Assembly: GCA_031270615.1 (NCBI GenBank)
Contig: JAISXE010000281.1
Location: 1-11,430, forward strand
Origin: Spirochaetia bacterium
Lineage (GTDB): Bacteria; Spirochaetota; Spirochaetia; DTKZ01
Length of the DNA stretch: 11,430 nt
Direction: 5' to 3'
Of this stretch, positions 1 to 7,527 are shown in pieces (the first letter of the stretch is position 1; every line of letters begins with the position of its first letter). Position numbers and translations under genes: made by a program. The notes under the pieces were generated by a model. The model was given only the letters and a program-made list of their open reading frames with translations. It made no database searches and was not told the origin of the DNA.

Positions 1-432
1 GAAGGCGTAGAGGCAAAGACCCGTGTAGACCAGCAGTTCCAGGACCGGCATAAAAAAAGCCGCTTTGCCGTCCAGCATAAACACGGTAAAGACCACCGCG
101 AAGACAAAGAACACCGGCATCCCGCTGCGGTAGCCCCCGGCGCTGAAAAACATCACCGGGAAAAGCAGGATAAAAACAACCACAATGGTGATGATATAAA
201 AAACCCGGTAATTCCCGCTGCGGTTTGAATAATAGAGGAATCCGGCGGCGAGCAAAAAGGAAAACAGGCAGGCAAGGCTGTTCATCGGGGCGGCCCCGGT
301 GAACGGCCCCAGGCCGGCCACCGCCAGGCTTATCACCGCGCCCGCCAGGGCCAGCACGTTAAACAGCCGCGCCCGGAAATCGAGTTCCTTACGGAAAAAG
401 GCATTCAAAAAAGCGTGAAGGGTCTTTTTCAT
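1..432 (-). CDS. Partial membrane sensor protein, probably histidine kinase N-terminus
   Basis: This gene runs off the left edge; 144 codons are visible from the ATG at 432-430. The translated piece is almost entirely membrane-embedded. A short basic, amphipathic N-terminus (about residues 1-22, with the stretch RKELDFRARLFNVLALAG) is followed by hydrophobic segments at roughly residues 24-41, 51-68, 77-96, 105-120 and 126-144. Between segments 3 and 4 lies an FFSAGGYRSGMP stretch. The FRARLFNVLALAG opening and the GGYRSGMPxFFxFAVVFTVFML pattern resemble, from memory, the multi-pass sensor regions that precede HAMP-less histidine kinase domains in spirochaetes and clostridia. The kinase domain itself would lie off the window, so that assignment is inference; a diguanylate cyclase or another membrane sensor is possible. 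No Shine-Dalgarno sequence precedes the ATG, but a promoter lies immediately upstream. The gene is divergent from dnaE. Confidence 0.6.
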   Translation of the reverse strand, partial: MKKTLHAFLNAFFRKELDFRARLFNVLALAGAVISLAVAGLGPFTGAAPMNSLACLFSFLLAAGFLYYSNRSGNYRVFYIITIVVVFILLFPVMFFSAGGYRSGMPVFFVFAVVFTVFMLDGKAAFFMPVLELLVYTGLCLYAF

Positions 433-438
433 AGTATG

Positions 439-469
439 AGTGTATCACGCTTTTCCCCTTTTTTTGCAA
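439..469 (-). promoter_or_regulatory. Sigma70-type promoter of the leftward membrane sensor gene
   Basis: Read on the minus strand, TTGCAA (469-464) is followed after 19 bp by TACACT (444-439). A TGA directly before it gives an extended -10 (TGn). The spacer is longer than ideal, which the extended -10 could compensate. The expected start point, 6-8 nt after the -10, coincides with the ATG at 432. There is no Shine-Dalgarno sequence in the 6 nt between -10 and ATG, so the transcript would be leaderless or nearly so. Seen by eye only. Confidence 0.45.
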
Positions 470-558
470 GATAAACGGGGCGCGGGGGGTATGGCGGGTT
501 TTGTCCGTTTGGGTTTCCACCGGGTTTGCGGCCGGCGGTGATGAAGAGGCGAATGCGC

Positions 559-642
559 GAGGGATTGAAGCGGAAATCCCGCAAGCCCCGCAGGGGCTGA
601 GGAATTGCAGCGGAAAGCCCGGTTCCCGCCGCAGGCGGGAAC
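559..642. repeat. Two-unit intergenic repeat: conserved box plus GCA-loop hairpin
   Basis: A 23-nt box at 559-581 recurs at 599-621 with 20 of 23 positions identical, a period of 40 bp. Each box is followed by a perfect hairpin with a GCA loop. The first is AGCCCC/GGGGCT (584-598). The second is GTTCCCGCC/GGCGGGAAC (622-642, a 9-bp stem). The two hairpin stems are unrelated in sequence although their loops are the same. The first box can also fold on itself (GGGATT 561-566 with AATCCC 575-580). No T tract follows, so these are not ordinary intrinsic terminators. The element fills much of the sensor/dnaE gap and ends before the dnaE promoter. It looks like a REP- or BIME-like dispersed repeat, but its copy number cannot be judged from this window. 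Confidence 0.65.
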
Positions 643-699
643 GCGCCCAAATTCTTTTCTTGGCACTTCACCTCCCACCCACCCTGCGGGCGCGGGGAA

Positions 700-728
700 T
701 TGATTCTGCGCGGCAAATCCGCTACACT
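700..728 (+). promoter_or_regulatory. Sigma70-type promoter of dnaE
   Basis: TTGATT (700-705; four of six match TTGACA) and TACACT (723-728; four of six match TATAAT) are separated by exactly 17 bp. Transcription would start around 734-737, on or next to the dnaE ATG at 736. There is no Shine-Dalgarno sequence between the -10 and the ATG. The same TACACT hexamer is used at the same distance from the start codon by the divergent gene. Confidence 0.55.
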
Positions 729-735
729 GCTGTGC

Positions 736-3700
736 ATGCCTGAGTTTGTCCACCTTCATAACCATTCGGAATACAGTCTCCTGGACGGCGCGGCGGCGGT
801 GGAGAAGATGCCCGCCCTGGCGAAAAAACTTGGTATGGGGCACCTGGCTTTGACCGACCACGGCAATATGTTCGGGATTCTTGAGTTCTACGATGCCTGC
901 GTGAAAAACGGGGTGCATCCGATTCTGGGCTGCGAGTTCTATGTGGCGCCGGGGTCCCGCCATGTGAAGTCCGGCGGTACCGAGGAGCGCAACTACTACC
1001 ACCTTATTCTTTTGGCGAAGGACCAGCAGGGCTACGGCAATATGATGCGGCTTTGCTCCCTGGGATACACGGAGGGGTTTTACTACAAGCCGCGTATCGA
1101 CGAGGAGCTTCTGGGGCGCTACCACGAGGGGCTGATTTGCTCAAGCGCCTGCATCGCGGGGGAGGTGCCGCTTTTGATTCTGGATGGCAGGGAGAAGGAG
1201 GCGGCGGAGAAGGCGTGGTTTTACTCGGAGCTTTTCGGCAGGGGGAACTACTATCTTGAGATCCAGGACCACGGTATTCCTGAGGAGAAGCGCGCGGCCA
1301 GGGGCCTTGTGAAGATAGCCAAGGATCTGGGGCTGCCGCTTATCGTGACGAACGATATGCACTACCTGCAAAAGGAACACGCGGACGCCCACGACACGTT
1401 TCTGCGTATCAATACGAAGAAAAAGAAGACGGACTTTTTGCGGATGGGTTTTGACCGCCCGGAGTTCTACATGAAAAGCCCCGACGAGATGGGGGCGCTT
1501 TTCGCGGAGCTTCCCGATGCGCTGGGGAACACCCTGGAGGTCGCGGAAAAGTGCGATGTCAGGCTGAACAGGGAGTCCAAGCCCCTGCTTCCCGATTACG
1601 GGATACCGCCTGAGTTTTCCTCCCCGGACGAGTACCTGCGGCACCTGGCGGAAAAGGGCTTCCGCGCGCGCTACCCGGATTCCACCAGCGAGCAGCGCGG
1701 GCGCCTTGAGTACGAGCTTGGGGTCATCATGAAGACGGGCTATGCGGGGTACTTCCTTATTGTGTGGGACTTCATCCGCTACGCGAGGGAGCAGGGCATT
1801 CCCGTGGGTCCCGGGCGCGGATCGGGGGCGGGGTCCATCGTGGCCTACAGCCTGAGGATCACGGACATCGATCCGCTTAAGTACAAGCTGGTCTTCGAGC
1901 GCTTCCTGAATCCCGAGCGGGTCACCATGCCGGATTTCGACATCGATATCTGCTACGAGCGGCGGCAGGAGGTGATCGCCTACGTTACGGAGAAATACGG
2001 CAAGGACAGGGTGGGCCAGATTATCACCTTCGGGACGCTGAAACCCAAGGCGGTGCTTAAGGACGTGGCGCGCGTCCTGGGTGTGCCTTTTGACGAGTCG
2101 ACCGCCATTACCAAAATGGTTCCCGACGGCCCTAAGGTGACGCTGGACGATGCCTTGAAGGCGGAGCCGAAACTGGCGGAGCTGCGAAAACGCGAGGGCG
2201 TGTATCCCCTGCTTGTCGAAACAAGCCTTATCCTGGAGGGGCTGGCGCGTAACGCCTCCACCCACCCGGCGGGGGTGGTGATCGGGAAATCGGAGCTGGG
2301 CGAGTATGTGCCGCTCTACCGCGACGCGACCACGGGCGCCATAAGCACCCAGTACACGAAGGGCCAGCTTGAGTCCTGCTCCCTGGTGAAGATGGACCTG
2401 CTGGGCCTGAAGACCCTTACCCTTATCAAAAACGCGCAGGATATCATCCGCAGGAAAATCCCCGATTTCGACATAGACAGGGTGCCGGAGGACGACGCGA
2501 AAACATTCGCGCTTCTGTGCGAGGGCAAAAGCGCCTGCGTGTTCCAGTTTGAAAGCCCGGGGATGCAGGGGATCCTGAAGCGGGCAAAGCCCGCGAGCAT
2601 CGAGGACCTTATCGCCCTGAACGCGCTGTACCGCCCCGGCCCGATGGACAACATCGACCAGTTCGTTGATTCAAAGAACGGCAAACAGAAGATTCACTAT
2701 CCCCTGCCGGAGCTGGAACCTGTTTTGAAGGAAACCTACGGTGTCATTGTGTACCAGGAGCAGGTCATGCAGATCGCGCAGATCGTGGCGGGCTTTACCC
2801 TGGGCCACGCGGACGAGCTGCGCCGCGCCATGAGCAAGAAAAACATGGAAAAGATGGTGAAGGAAAAGGCCGCGTTTATCGAAGGGGCGGTGGCAAAGGG
2901 CTTTGCGGCAAAAAAGGCCGACAAGATTTTCGAGCTGCTGGTTCCTTTTGCCGGGTACGGCTTCAACAAATCGCACGCGGCGGCCTACTCGGTGCTGGCG
3001 TACCGGACCGCGTACATGAAGGCCAACTTCCCCGAGGAATTCATGGCGGCGAACCTTACGAACGAAAGCGGGGACAAACTGGCGGTGTATATTGCCGAAA
3101 CGCAGGAGATGGGCATAAAGATCCTGCCGCCGGATATCAACCTGTCGGAGAAGTATTTTACGGTTGTGGGCGGGGATATCGTGTACGGGCTTCTGGGTAT
3201 CAAGAACATCGGAGGGGCCGCGGTGGAGAAAATCCTCGAGGCCCGGAAGGAAAAGGGGAATTTCACTTCGTTTTTCGATTTTCTGGACCGCCTGGACGCG
3301 CAGGCCGCGCAGGCCGTCAACAAGCGGGTTCTGGAGGCTTCCGTCCAGTGCGGGCTTTTCGACAGCCTGCATCCCAACAGGGCGGCGCTCTTTACCTCAA
3401 TCGACAAGGCCGTGGGCTACGCCACGGCAAAAAAGGAGAGCAGGATGTACGGGCAGGCCTCCCTGTTTGACGCCTGCGGGGAGGAGGATTTCCGGGAGCC
3501 GCCTCTGGAGGACATTGCCGACTGGCCGGTTTTGGACAAGCTCAAACAGGAAAAGGAGCTTTTGGGTTATTATTTTTCCGGCCACCCCCTGGATCCCTTC
3601 CGCGCGGCCTGGCAGAAGTGCGCCGCCATAAACCTGAGGTACCCCGAAAAGGCCACGAAAAACAAGAGATACAACTTTATCGGGATGCTGCGGGACCCGC

Positions 3701-4179
3701 ACACCACGATTACCAAAAATGGGGAAAAAATGGCTTTTGCCGTTCTGGATGATTATAACGGCTCCATAGCGCTGACTGTCTTTCCCCGTCTCTACGAGAG
3801 GGCCCAGGGCTTTTTGTCCGATGGCGCCATCGTAGGGCTGAACGGCAGGGTGGAATTTGATGCCAAAAAGGACAGCTACCAGATTCTTGTCGAGGAGTTC
3901 AAAAGCCCGAACGACCTGGAGGCCCAGGCCGCTTCGGAGCTGCACATCCAGATAGGCGGGGAGCCGCACAGCGAGGAGGACTTTTTCGAGCTTAGGGGGA
4001 TTCTTACCGAGAATCCGGGTAACTGCGTTATCTACCTGCATATAGGCTGCGGCGGGGGCAGGCCAGGGGTACAAGAGACAATCGTCAAAGTGTCCTCCCA
4101 GATGAAGGCGGCCCCCCGCGAGAATGTCCTGGACAGGATCAGGGGGATTCCCTGGGTCAGGAAAGTCTGGAAACAGTAG
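736..4179 (+). CDS. dnaE: DNA polymerase III subunit alpha (replicative polymerase, DnaE1 type)
   Basis: This is a full-length C-family replicative polymerase of 1147 residues. The N-terminal PHP domain (about 4-210) keeps a full set of metal ligands by motif: H8, H10, D17, H42, E67, H89, C139, D207 and H209. The palm carries the catalytic aspartates D400 and D402 in MPDFDIDIC and D554 in KMDLLGLKTL, at almost the Escherichia coli positions (401, 403, 555). The GPGRGSGAGS nucleotide-binding loop precedes them. A helix-hairpin-helix region starts near 816, QASLF at 907-911 fits the beta-clamp-binding consensus, and an OB fold lies at about 979-1055, followed by a C-terminal domain. I chose ATG 736 because MPEFVHLHNHSEYS is the family's normal beginning; the in-frame TTG at 700 lies in the promoter -35 box. 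yggT follows after 28 nt and is probably co-transcribed. Synthesis occurs at the replication fork with the clamp and clamp loader. Confidence 0.97.
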   Translation: MPEFVHLHNHSEYSLLDGAAAVEKMPALAKKLGMGHLALTDHGNMFGILEFYDACVKNGVHPILGCEFYVAPGSRHVKSGGTEERNYYHLILLAKDQQGYGNMMRLCSLGYTEGFYYKPRIDEELLGRYHEGLICSSACIAGEVPLLILDGREKEAAEKAWFYSELFGRGNYYLEIQDHGIPEEKRAARGLVKIAKDLGLPLIVTNDMHYLQKEHADAHDTFLRINTKKKKTDFLRMGFDRPEFYMKSPDEMGALFAELPDALGNTLEVAEKCDVRLNRESKPLLPDYGIPPEFSSPDEYLRHLAEKGFRARYPDSTSEQRGRLEYELGVIMKTGYAGYFLIVWDFIRYAREQGIPVGPGRGSGAGSIVAYSLRITDIDPLKYKLVFERFLNPERVTMPDFDIDICYERRQEVIAYVTEKYGKDRVGQIITFGTLKPKAVLKDVARVLGVPFDESTAITKMVPDGPKVTLDDALKAEPKLAELRKREGVYPLLVETSLILEGLARNASTHPAGVVIGKSELGEYVPLYRDATTGAISTQYTKGQLESCSLVKMDLLGLKTLTLIKNAQDIIRRKIPDFDIDRVPEDDAKTFALLCEGKSACVFQFESPGMQGILKRAKPASIEDLIALNALYRPGPMDNIDQFVDSKNGKQKIHYPLPELEPVLKETYGVIVYQEQVMQIAQIVAGFTLGHADELRRAMSKKNMEKMVKEKAAFIEGAVAKGFAAKKADKIFELLVPFAGYGFNKSHAAAYSVLAYRTAYMKANFPEEFMAANLTNESGDKLAVYIAETQEMGIKILPPDINLSEKYFTVVGGDIVYGLLGIKNIGGAAVEKILEARKEKGNFTSFFDFLDRLDAQAAQAVNKRVLEASVQCGLFDSLHPNRAALFTSIDKAVGYATAKKESRMYGQASLFDACGEEDFREPPLEDIADWPVLDKLKQEKELLGYYFSGHPLDPFRAAWQKCAAINLRYPEKATKNKRYNFIGMLRDPHTTITKNGEKMAFAVLDDYNGSIALTVFPRLYERAQGFLSDGAIVGLNGRVEFDAKKDSYQILVEEFKSPNDLEAQAASELHIQIGGEPHSEEDFFELRGILTENPGNCVIYLHIGCGGGRPGVQETIVKVSSQMKAAPRENVLDRIRGIPWVRKVWKQ

Positions 4180-4194
4180 GCATTTCATTAGTAT

Positions 4195-4201
4195 AGAGAG
4201 G
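4195..4201 (+). promoter_or_regulatory. Ribosome binding site of yggT
   Basis: AGAGAGG lies 6 nt before the ATG at 4208. It selects this start over the in-frame codon at 4124, which lies inside dnaE and has no support. Confidence 0.7.
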
Positions 4202-4207
4202 TTTTCG

Positions 4208-4801
4208 ATGTTCAGTTCCGTCATGACTGCCTGTAGCACGATTGTTTCGATTTACACGCTGATCATTATTGCGCATATCATGATGAGCTGGTTTGCGGGC
4301 TTTTCCCCCCGCGGCCGGGTCTTCCGTTTTATTGCGGCCATTACCGAGCCGTACTTGAATTTTTTCCGGGGTTTCAGGTTCCTCCACATCGGCGCCGTTG
4401 ATTTTTCCCCGGTTTTCGCGCTCATTGTTCTTTCCGTCTTGGGCAACGTTTTTCTGTCCCTCGCCGAATTCCGGCAGCTCAGTTTCGGGCTTGTCCTGGG
4501 CATCCTGGTTTTGCGTCTGTGGGCCGCCGTGGCTTTTTTTATCGGCTTGTATGTGTTCCTTGTCGTGCTGCGCATTGTCGGCCTTCTGGCGCGGCTGAAT
4601 TCCGCAAGCCCCTTCTGGCGTTATGTCGATATGGTTTTGAATCCCGTCCTTCTTCCCCTGGCGCGGCTTGTCTTCCGGGGGAGGCGGGTTGCCTACCTTA
4701 CCGCCCTGGTAAGCGGGGGGATGCTCCTCCTGGCGCTGAGGTTCGGGGGGGCCTTTTTGGTAGAGCAGCTCGTCCTCCAGATCCAGAAGATACCTTTTTA
4801 G
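4208..4801 (+). CDS. YggT family integral membrane protein (two YGGT repeats)
   Basis: This 197-residue inner-membrane protein is built of two YGGT repeats. The first (about 8-85) has the hallmark pattern IAHIMMSWF, then TEPYLNFFRGF, then GAVDFSPVFALIVL. The second (about 100-185) repeats it with LNSASPFWRYVDMVLNPVLLPLARLVF. About four to five hydrophobic segments are visible. The molecular function is not established; family members are linked to osmotic tolerance, cell division or membrane-protein organisation in different bacteria, and none of these can be inferred here. A good Shine-Dalgarno sequence (AGAGAGG) precedes ATG 4208, and the leading peptide fits a membrane insertion signal. 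The gene starts 28 nt after dnaE and ends 2 nt before recG, so it sits in the middle of a replication/repair transcription unit. Two-repeat versions of this length are common, so nothing is missing. Confidence 0.88.
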   Translation: MFSSVMTACSTIVSIYTLIIIAHIMMSWFAGFSPRGRVFRFIAAITEPYLNFFRGFRFLHIGAVDFSPVFALIVLSVLGNVFLSLAEFRQLSFGLVLGILVLRLWAAVAFFIGLYVFLVVLRIVGLLARLNSASPFWRYVDMVLNPVLLPLARLVFRGRRVAYLTALVSGGMLLLALRFGGAFLVEQLVLQIQKIPF

Positions 4802-4803
4802 CC

Positions 4804-6852
4804 ATGTACCTGTGCGACCTTCGCGTGCCCCTGCGTCGGGTAAAAGGCGTGGGACCCCAGACGGAAAAAGACCTGGGCAGCCTGGGCATACACAGCGTGG
4901 GCGATCTTCTTACGCACCGGCCCAGGGATTATGAGGACAGGTCCAAACGCATCCCTTTTGCCGCGGCCCCGCAAAACGGCGGCAGGTTCAACACAACAGC
5001 CTTTGTCGAGTGCCACGATTTCTTTTATGTGCGCGGCATGAAAACGCTGAAACTCATTCTGCGGGACGAAAGCGGCCAGGCGGAGCTGTCCTTTTTCGGA
5101 AGGAACGAGCGCGCCACCGCCCATTACGCGAAGAAATACCCCCCAGGCCTGCGCCTGGACATTGCGGGGACAGTGGCGGTTTCCTTCGGCAAACTCCAGT
5201 GCGTCAAATTCGAGATGGAAGAGGCGGGGGCGAATCCAGAGCTTTTTTCCGCCGTCCTTCCGATATACCCCCTTGCCGGCGGCCTGGCGCAAAAGACCCT
5301 GCGGAAGATAATCCGCGCGGTCTGCGGGGAGGGGGGGCATCTTGAGGACGAAATCCCGGCGGCCGTGCGCGAGGCCGAAAAACTTCTTCCGCTGCCCGCC
5401 GCGCTGAAGGCCGTGCATACTCCCGCCTCCCTGGGGGAGGCGGACCTAGGCCGGCGGAGCCTTGCCTTCCGGGAGCTTTTCCTGCTGCAGATGGAAGTCG
5501 CCCGCAGGGCGCTGCGCCGCAAGGCTGCCGTCCGGCCCGAACGCGCGTACTCCCCCGCTTTGCAGGAGAAACTCGTGCAAGGCCTTCCGTTCCGGCTTAC
5601 CCGGGACCAGGTGAAATGCGTGGGGGAAATGCGCGCGGACATCCAGGCGGATCACCCCATGGCCCGGCTCCTGCAAGGCGACGTGGGTTCCGGCAAAACC
5701 CTCATAGCCTTTCTGGGCGCCCTGCTGTTTACCCAGGCGGGCCGACAGACGGCGATCATGGCGCCCACGGAGCTGCTTGCCCGCCAGCACGCCGATAACG
5801 CCGCGCGCCTTTTGGAACCCCTGGGCGTGCGGCTGGCCTTTTTTTCCGGCGCCCTGTCCGGCAGGGCGCGAAGGCCCGCCATCGAGGCCCTGAGGGCGGG
5901 GGATATCGACATAGTCATCGGCACCCACGCCCTTTTTTCCGAGGATGTGGAATTCCGCGACCTGGGCTTTGTGGTCATTGACGAGCAGCACCGCTTCGGC
6001 GTGGCGCAGAGAAACCGCCTTTTTGTGAAGGGCCTGCACCCGGACGTCCTTGTCATGAGCGCCACGCCGATCCCCCAGACCCTCGCGCTTTCCGCCTTCG
6101 GCGACATGGATGTATCGGTGATTAAAACCATGCCGGAAGGCAGGAAGCCCGTAGAAACCCACCTTGCCCTTGAGGGGAAGGAACAAAAAGTCTACGATTT
6201 CGTGCGCGGGGAACTGGCGCGGGGCAACCAGGCATATTTCGTGTATCCGCTTATCGGGGAGAGCGAGGCCCGCGACCTGAAAGACGCCCAGTCGATGCAC
6301 CGCAGGCTGCAGGACGATATTTATCCCGGCATCCAGGTGGGGCTTATCCACTCCCGCCTGGGCGAAGAAGAAAAGCGGAACATCATGGCCGCTTTCTCCG
6401 CCGGGGAAATCCGCGTCCTCGCGGCGACAAGCGTGGTGGAGGTCGGGGTCGATGTCCCCGGCGCCACCTGCATGGTCGTCGAGCATGCCGAGCGGTTCGG
6501 CCTCGCGGCCCTGCACCAACTGCGCGGGCGGGTGGGGCGCGGCAACTGCCAATCCTACGCCTTTTTGGTGTATTCCCCGGATTACACGGAGCTGGCGAAG
6601 AAACGGCTGAGGGTCATGAAGGAAACCACTGACGGCTTCCGCATAGCCGAAGAGGACCTCCTCCTCCGCGGCCCGGGGGACCTTACGGGCGTACGCCAGG
6701 CGGGGCTGCTTGATTTCAGGTTTGCCGCGCTTCCCGGGGACACGCGGCTCATGTTGAGCGCCCGCGCGGCGGCAAACGCCATCCTGGAACAGGACCCCGG
6801 CCTGCTTGCCCCGCAGCACTCCTGCCTGCGCGGGGTGGGGGCCCCGGCGTGA
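4804..6852 (+). CDS. recG: ATP-dependent DNA helicase RecG
   Basis: RecG is a 682-residue superfamily 2 helicase that remodels stalled replication forks and branch-migrates Holliday junctions. The N-terminal wedge/OB region includes a helix-hairpin-helix-like KGVGPQTEKDLGSLGI and the HRPRDYEDRS signature. The motor follows: Walker A GDVGSGKT (292-299), motif Ia APTELLARQH, DEQH box (393-396), SATPIPQTL (from 419) and motif VI QLRGRVGRG (572-580). The C-terminal region has FRIAEEDLLLRGPGDLTGVRQAG, the expected family ending. Length is normal. ATG 4804 gives the usual N-terminus (LRVPLRRVKGVGP) and begins 2 nt after the yggT stop. It has no good Shine-Dalgarno sequence, so it is probably translated by coupling to yggT. 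An in-frame extension back to 4519 is only the open shadow of yggT. The stop overlaps the rsmD start by 4 nt (GTGA). Confidence 0.97.
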   Translation: MYLCDLRVPLRRVKGVGPQTEKDLGSLGIHSVGDLLTHRPRDYEDRSKRIPFAAAPQNGGRFNTTAFVECHDFFYVRGMKTLKLILRDESGQAELSFFGRNERATAHYAKKYPPGLRLDIAGTVAVSFGKLQCVKFEMEEAGANPELFSAVLPIYPLAGGLAQKTLRKIIRAVCGEGGHLEDEIPAAVREAEKLLPLPAALKAVHTPASLGEADLGRRSLAFRELFLLQMEVARRALRRKAAVRPERAYSPALQEKLVQGLPFRLTRDQVKCVGEMRADIQADHPMARLLQGDVGSGKTLIAFLGALLFTQAGRQTAIMAPTELLARQHADNAARLLEPLGVRLAFFSGALSGRARRPAIEALRAGDIDIVIGTHALFSEDVEFRDLGFVVIDEQHRFGVAQRNRLFVKGLHPDVLVMSATPIPQTLALSAFGDMDVSVIKTMPEGRKPVETHLALEGKEQKVYDFVRGELARGNQAYFVYPLIGESEARDLKDAQSMHRRLQDDIYPGIQVGLIHSRLGEEEKRNIMAAFSAGEIRVLAATSVVEVGVDVPGATCMVVEHAERFGLAALHQLRGRVGRGNCQSYAFLVYSPDYTELAKKRLRVMKETTDGFRIAEEDLLLRGPGDLTGVRQAGLLDFRFAALPGDTRLMLSARAAANAILEQDPGLLAPQHSCLRGVGAPA

Positions 6853-7415
6853 GGATTACCGGCGGAAGGCTGCTGGGCAGGCAGATCAGGTGCCCCGCGG
6901 GGACCATCAGGCCGGCGATGGACAAAATGCGGGAATCGGTTTTCGCCATCATCCAGGAGGGGCTGCCGGGGGCGGCGTTTCTGGACCTGTTTAGCGGTTC
7001 GGGCCTTATCGGCCTTGAGGCCTGGTCGCGGGGGGCCGCTTCCGTTGTCCTGGTGGAAAAAGACGCGGGGAAGCGGCAGGTGCTTTTGGCAAACGCCGCG
7101 CTCGCGGAGGGCTGCGCGCAGGTACGCATCATGCCTGCCGAGCGTTATTTGAAATTCGCGGCCGGCGGGCCTTTTGATTTTATTTTTCTTGACCCGCCTT
7201 TCCCCTACCGCTTCAAGGCCCAGCTTCTTGGCATGGTTGGCGAATCGCGGCTTCTGGCCGAAGGCGGCATGGCGATCATGCACCACCCCAAAGAGGACGC
7301 GCTGCCAAAGGAAACCCCCGCGCTCGCGCAAACGGATCTCCGCGCCTACGGCCGCTCGCTTGTCAGCTTTTATAAGCGCCGCCAGGCGCCTGATTGCAAC
7401 CACGGGCCTCACTGA
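6849..7415 (+). CDS. rsmD: 16S rRNA (guanine-N2)-methyltransferase RsmD
   Basis: The 188-residue product is a Rossmann-fold, S-adenosylmethionine-dependent enzyme that methylates a guanine of 16S rRNA (G966 in E. coli numbering) during 30S assembly. It opens with MRITGGRLLGRQI and has the RPAMDKMRESVF segment typical of RsmD, where RPTTDRVRExLF is more usual. The SAM-binding motif I is DLFSGSG (46-52), VVLVEKD is the acidic motif II strand, and the catalytic DPPF is at 115-118. The GTG start overlaps the recG stop as GTGA, with the G-rich tract at 6832-6841 as a plausible ribosome binding site. The last residues (NHGPH) and the stop codon are encoded by the first copy of a tandem repeat (7398-7422). 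The natural C-terminus was therefore probably altered by repeat insertion or expansion; the catalytic core is untouched. Confidence 0.95.
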   Translation: MRITGGRLLGRQIRCPAGTIRPAMDKMRESVFAIIQEGLPGAAFLDLFSGSGLIGLEAWSRGAASVVLVEKDAGKRQVLLANAALAEGCAQVRIMPAERYLKFAAGGPFDFIFLDPPFPYRFKAQLLGMVGESRLLAEGGMAIMHHPKEDALPKETPALAQTDLRAYGRSLVSFYKRRQAPDCNHGPH

Positions 7416-7459
7416 CGGCCCCAGCCGGGAAAGAAACCACGGACCTCACGGACGGCCCC
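7398..7459 (+). repeat. Tandem 25-bp direct repeat overlapping the end of rsmD
   Basis: Copy 1 (7398-7422) and copy 2 (7435-7459) match at 23 of 25 positions, with a 37-bp period. One mismatch falls on 7413 versus 7450 and turns TGA in copy 1, the rsmD stop, into GGA in copy 2. The unit is a CAC-GG-type sequence of the kind found in dispersed intergenic repeats; that resemblance is from memory. Confidence 0.7.
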
Positions 7460-7527
7460 GCTGACAATCCCGCGAAATTCAGGCTGAATTATTACGGCAG
7501 CCCCATAGACGAGAATCATGATTTCAG

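Larger units (their letters stand above)
433..735. other. Divergent intergenic region between sensor gene and dnaE
   Basis: These 303 bases hold no credible gene. They contain the leftward promoter (439-469), the two-unit repeat (559-642), a long-range inverted pair CGCGCCC (642-648) / GGGCGCG (688-694), a small CCC-TGC-GGG palindrome (682-690) and the dnaE promoter (700-728). Open frames crossing the region on both strands have low-complexity Pro/Arg/Gly translations typical of GC-rich non-coding DNA. Confidence 0.7.

Noticed and set aside
559..642. CRISPR-like array
   Set aside because: Only two imperfect units with a hairpin in place of a spacer, the spacing is too short for an array, and there are no cas genes nearby.
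700..735. TTG at 700 as the dnaE start
   Set aside because: It would add 12 non-conserved residues before the standard MPEFVHLHNHS opening, the GGGGA upstream is only 1 nt from the TTG, and the codon lies in the probable -35 box.
429..737. Open frames across the sensor/dnaE gap on both strands (for example a 102-codon minus frame and an 80-codon plus frame at 501-743)
   Set aside because: The translations are rich in Pro, Arg and Gly, have no ribosome binding sites, and run through the hairpin repeat and both promoters; they are by-products of GC-rich non-coding DNA.
1141..2265. Long minus-strand frame opposite dnaE (374 codons)
   Set aside because: Antisense shadow of a strongly coding GC-rich gene; the His/Arg/Leu-rich translation has no recognisable domain.
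4519..4803. Upstream extension of recG into yggT
   Set aside because: The extension has no similarity to RecG N-termini and is the +1 frame of yggT; ATG 4804 gives the expected start.
5446..6819. Long minus-strand frame opposite recG (457 codons)
   Set aside because: Antisense shadow; RecG on the plus strand has all helicase motifs across exactly this stretch.
7482..7502. GGCTG/CAGCC hairpin as the rsmD terminator
   Set aside because: The stem is only 5 bp with an 11-nt loop and no T tract follows.
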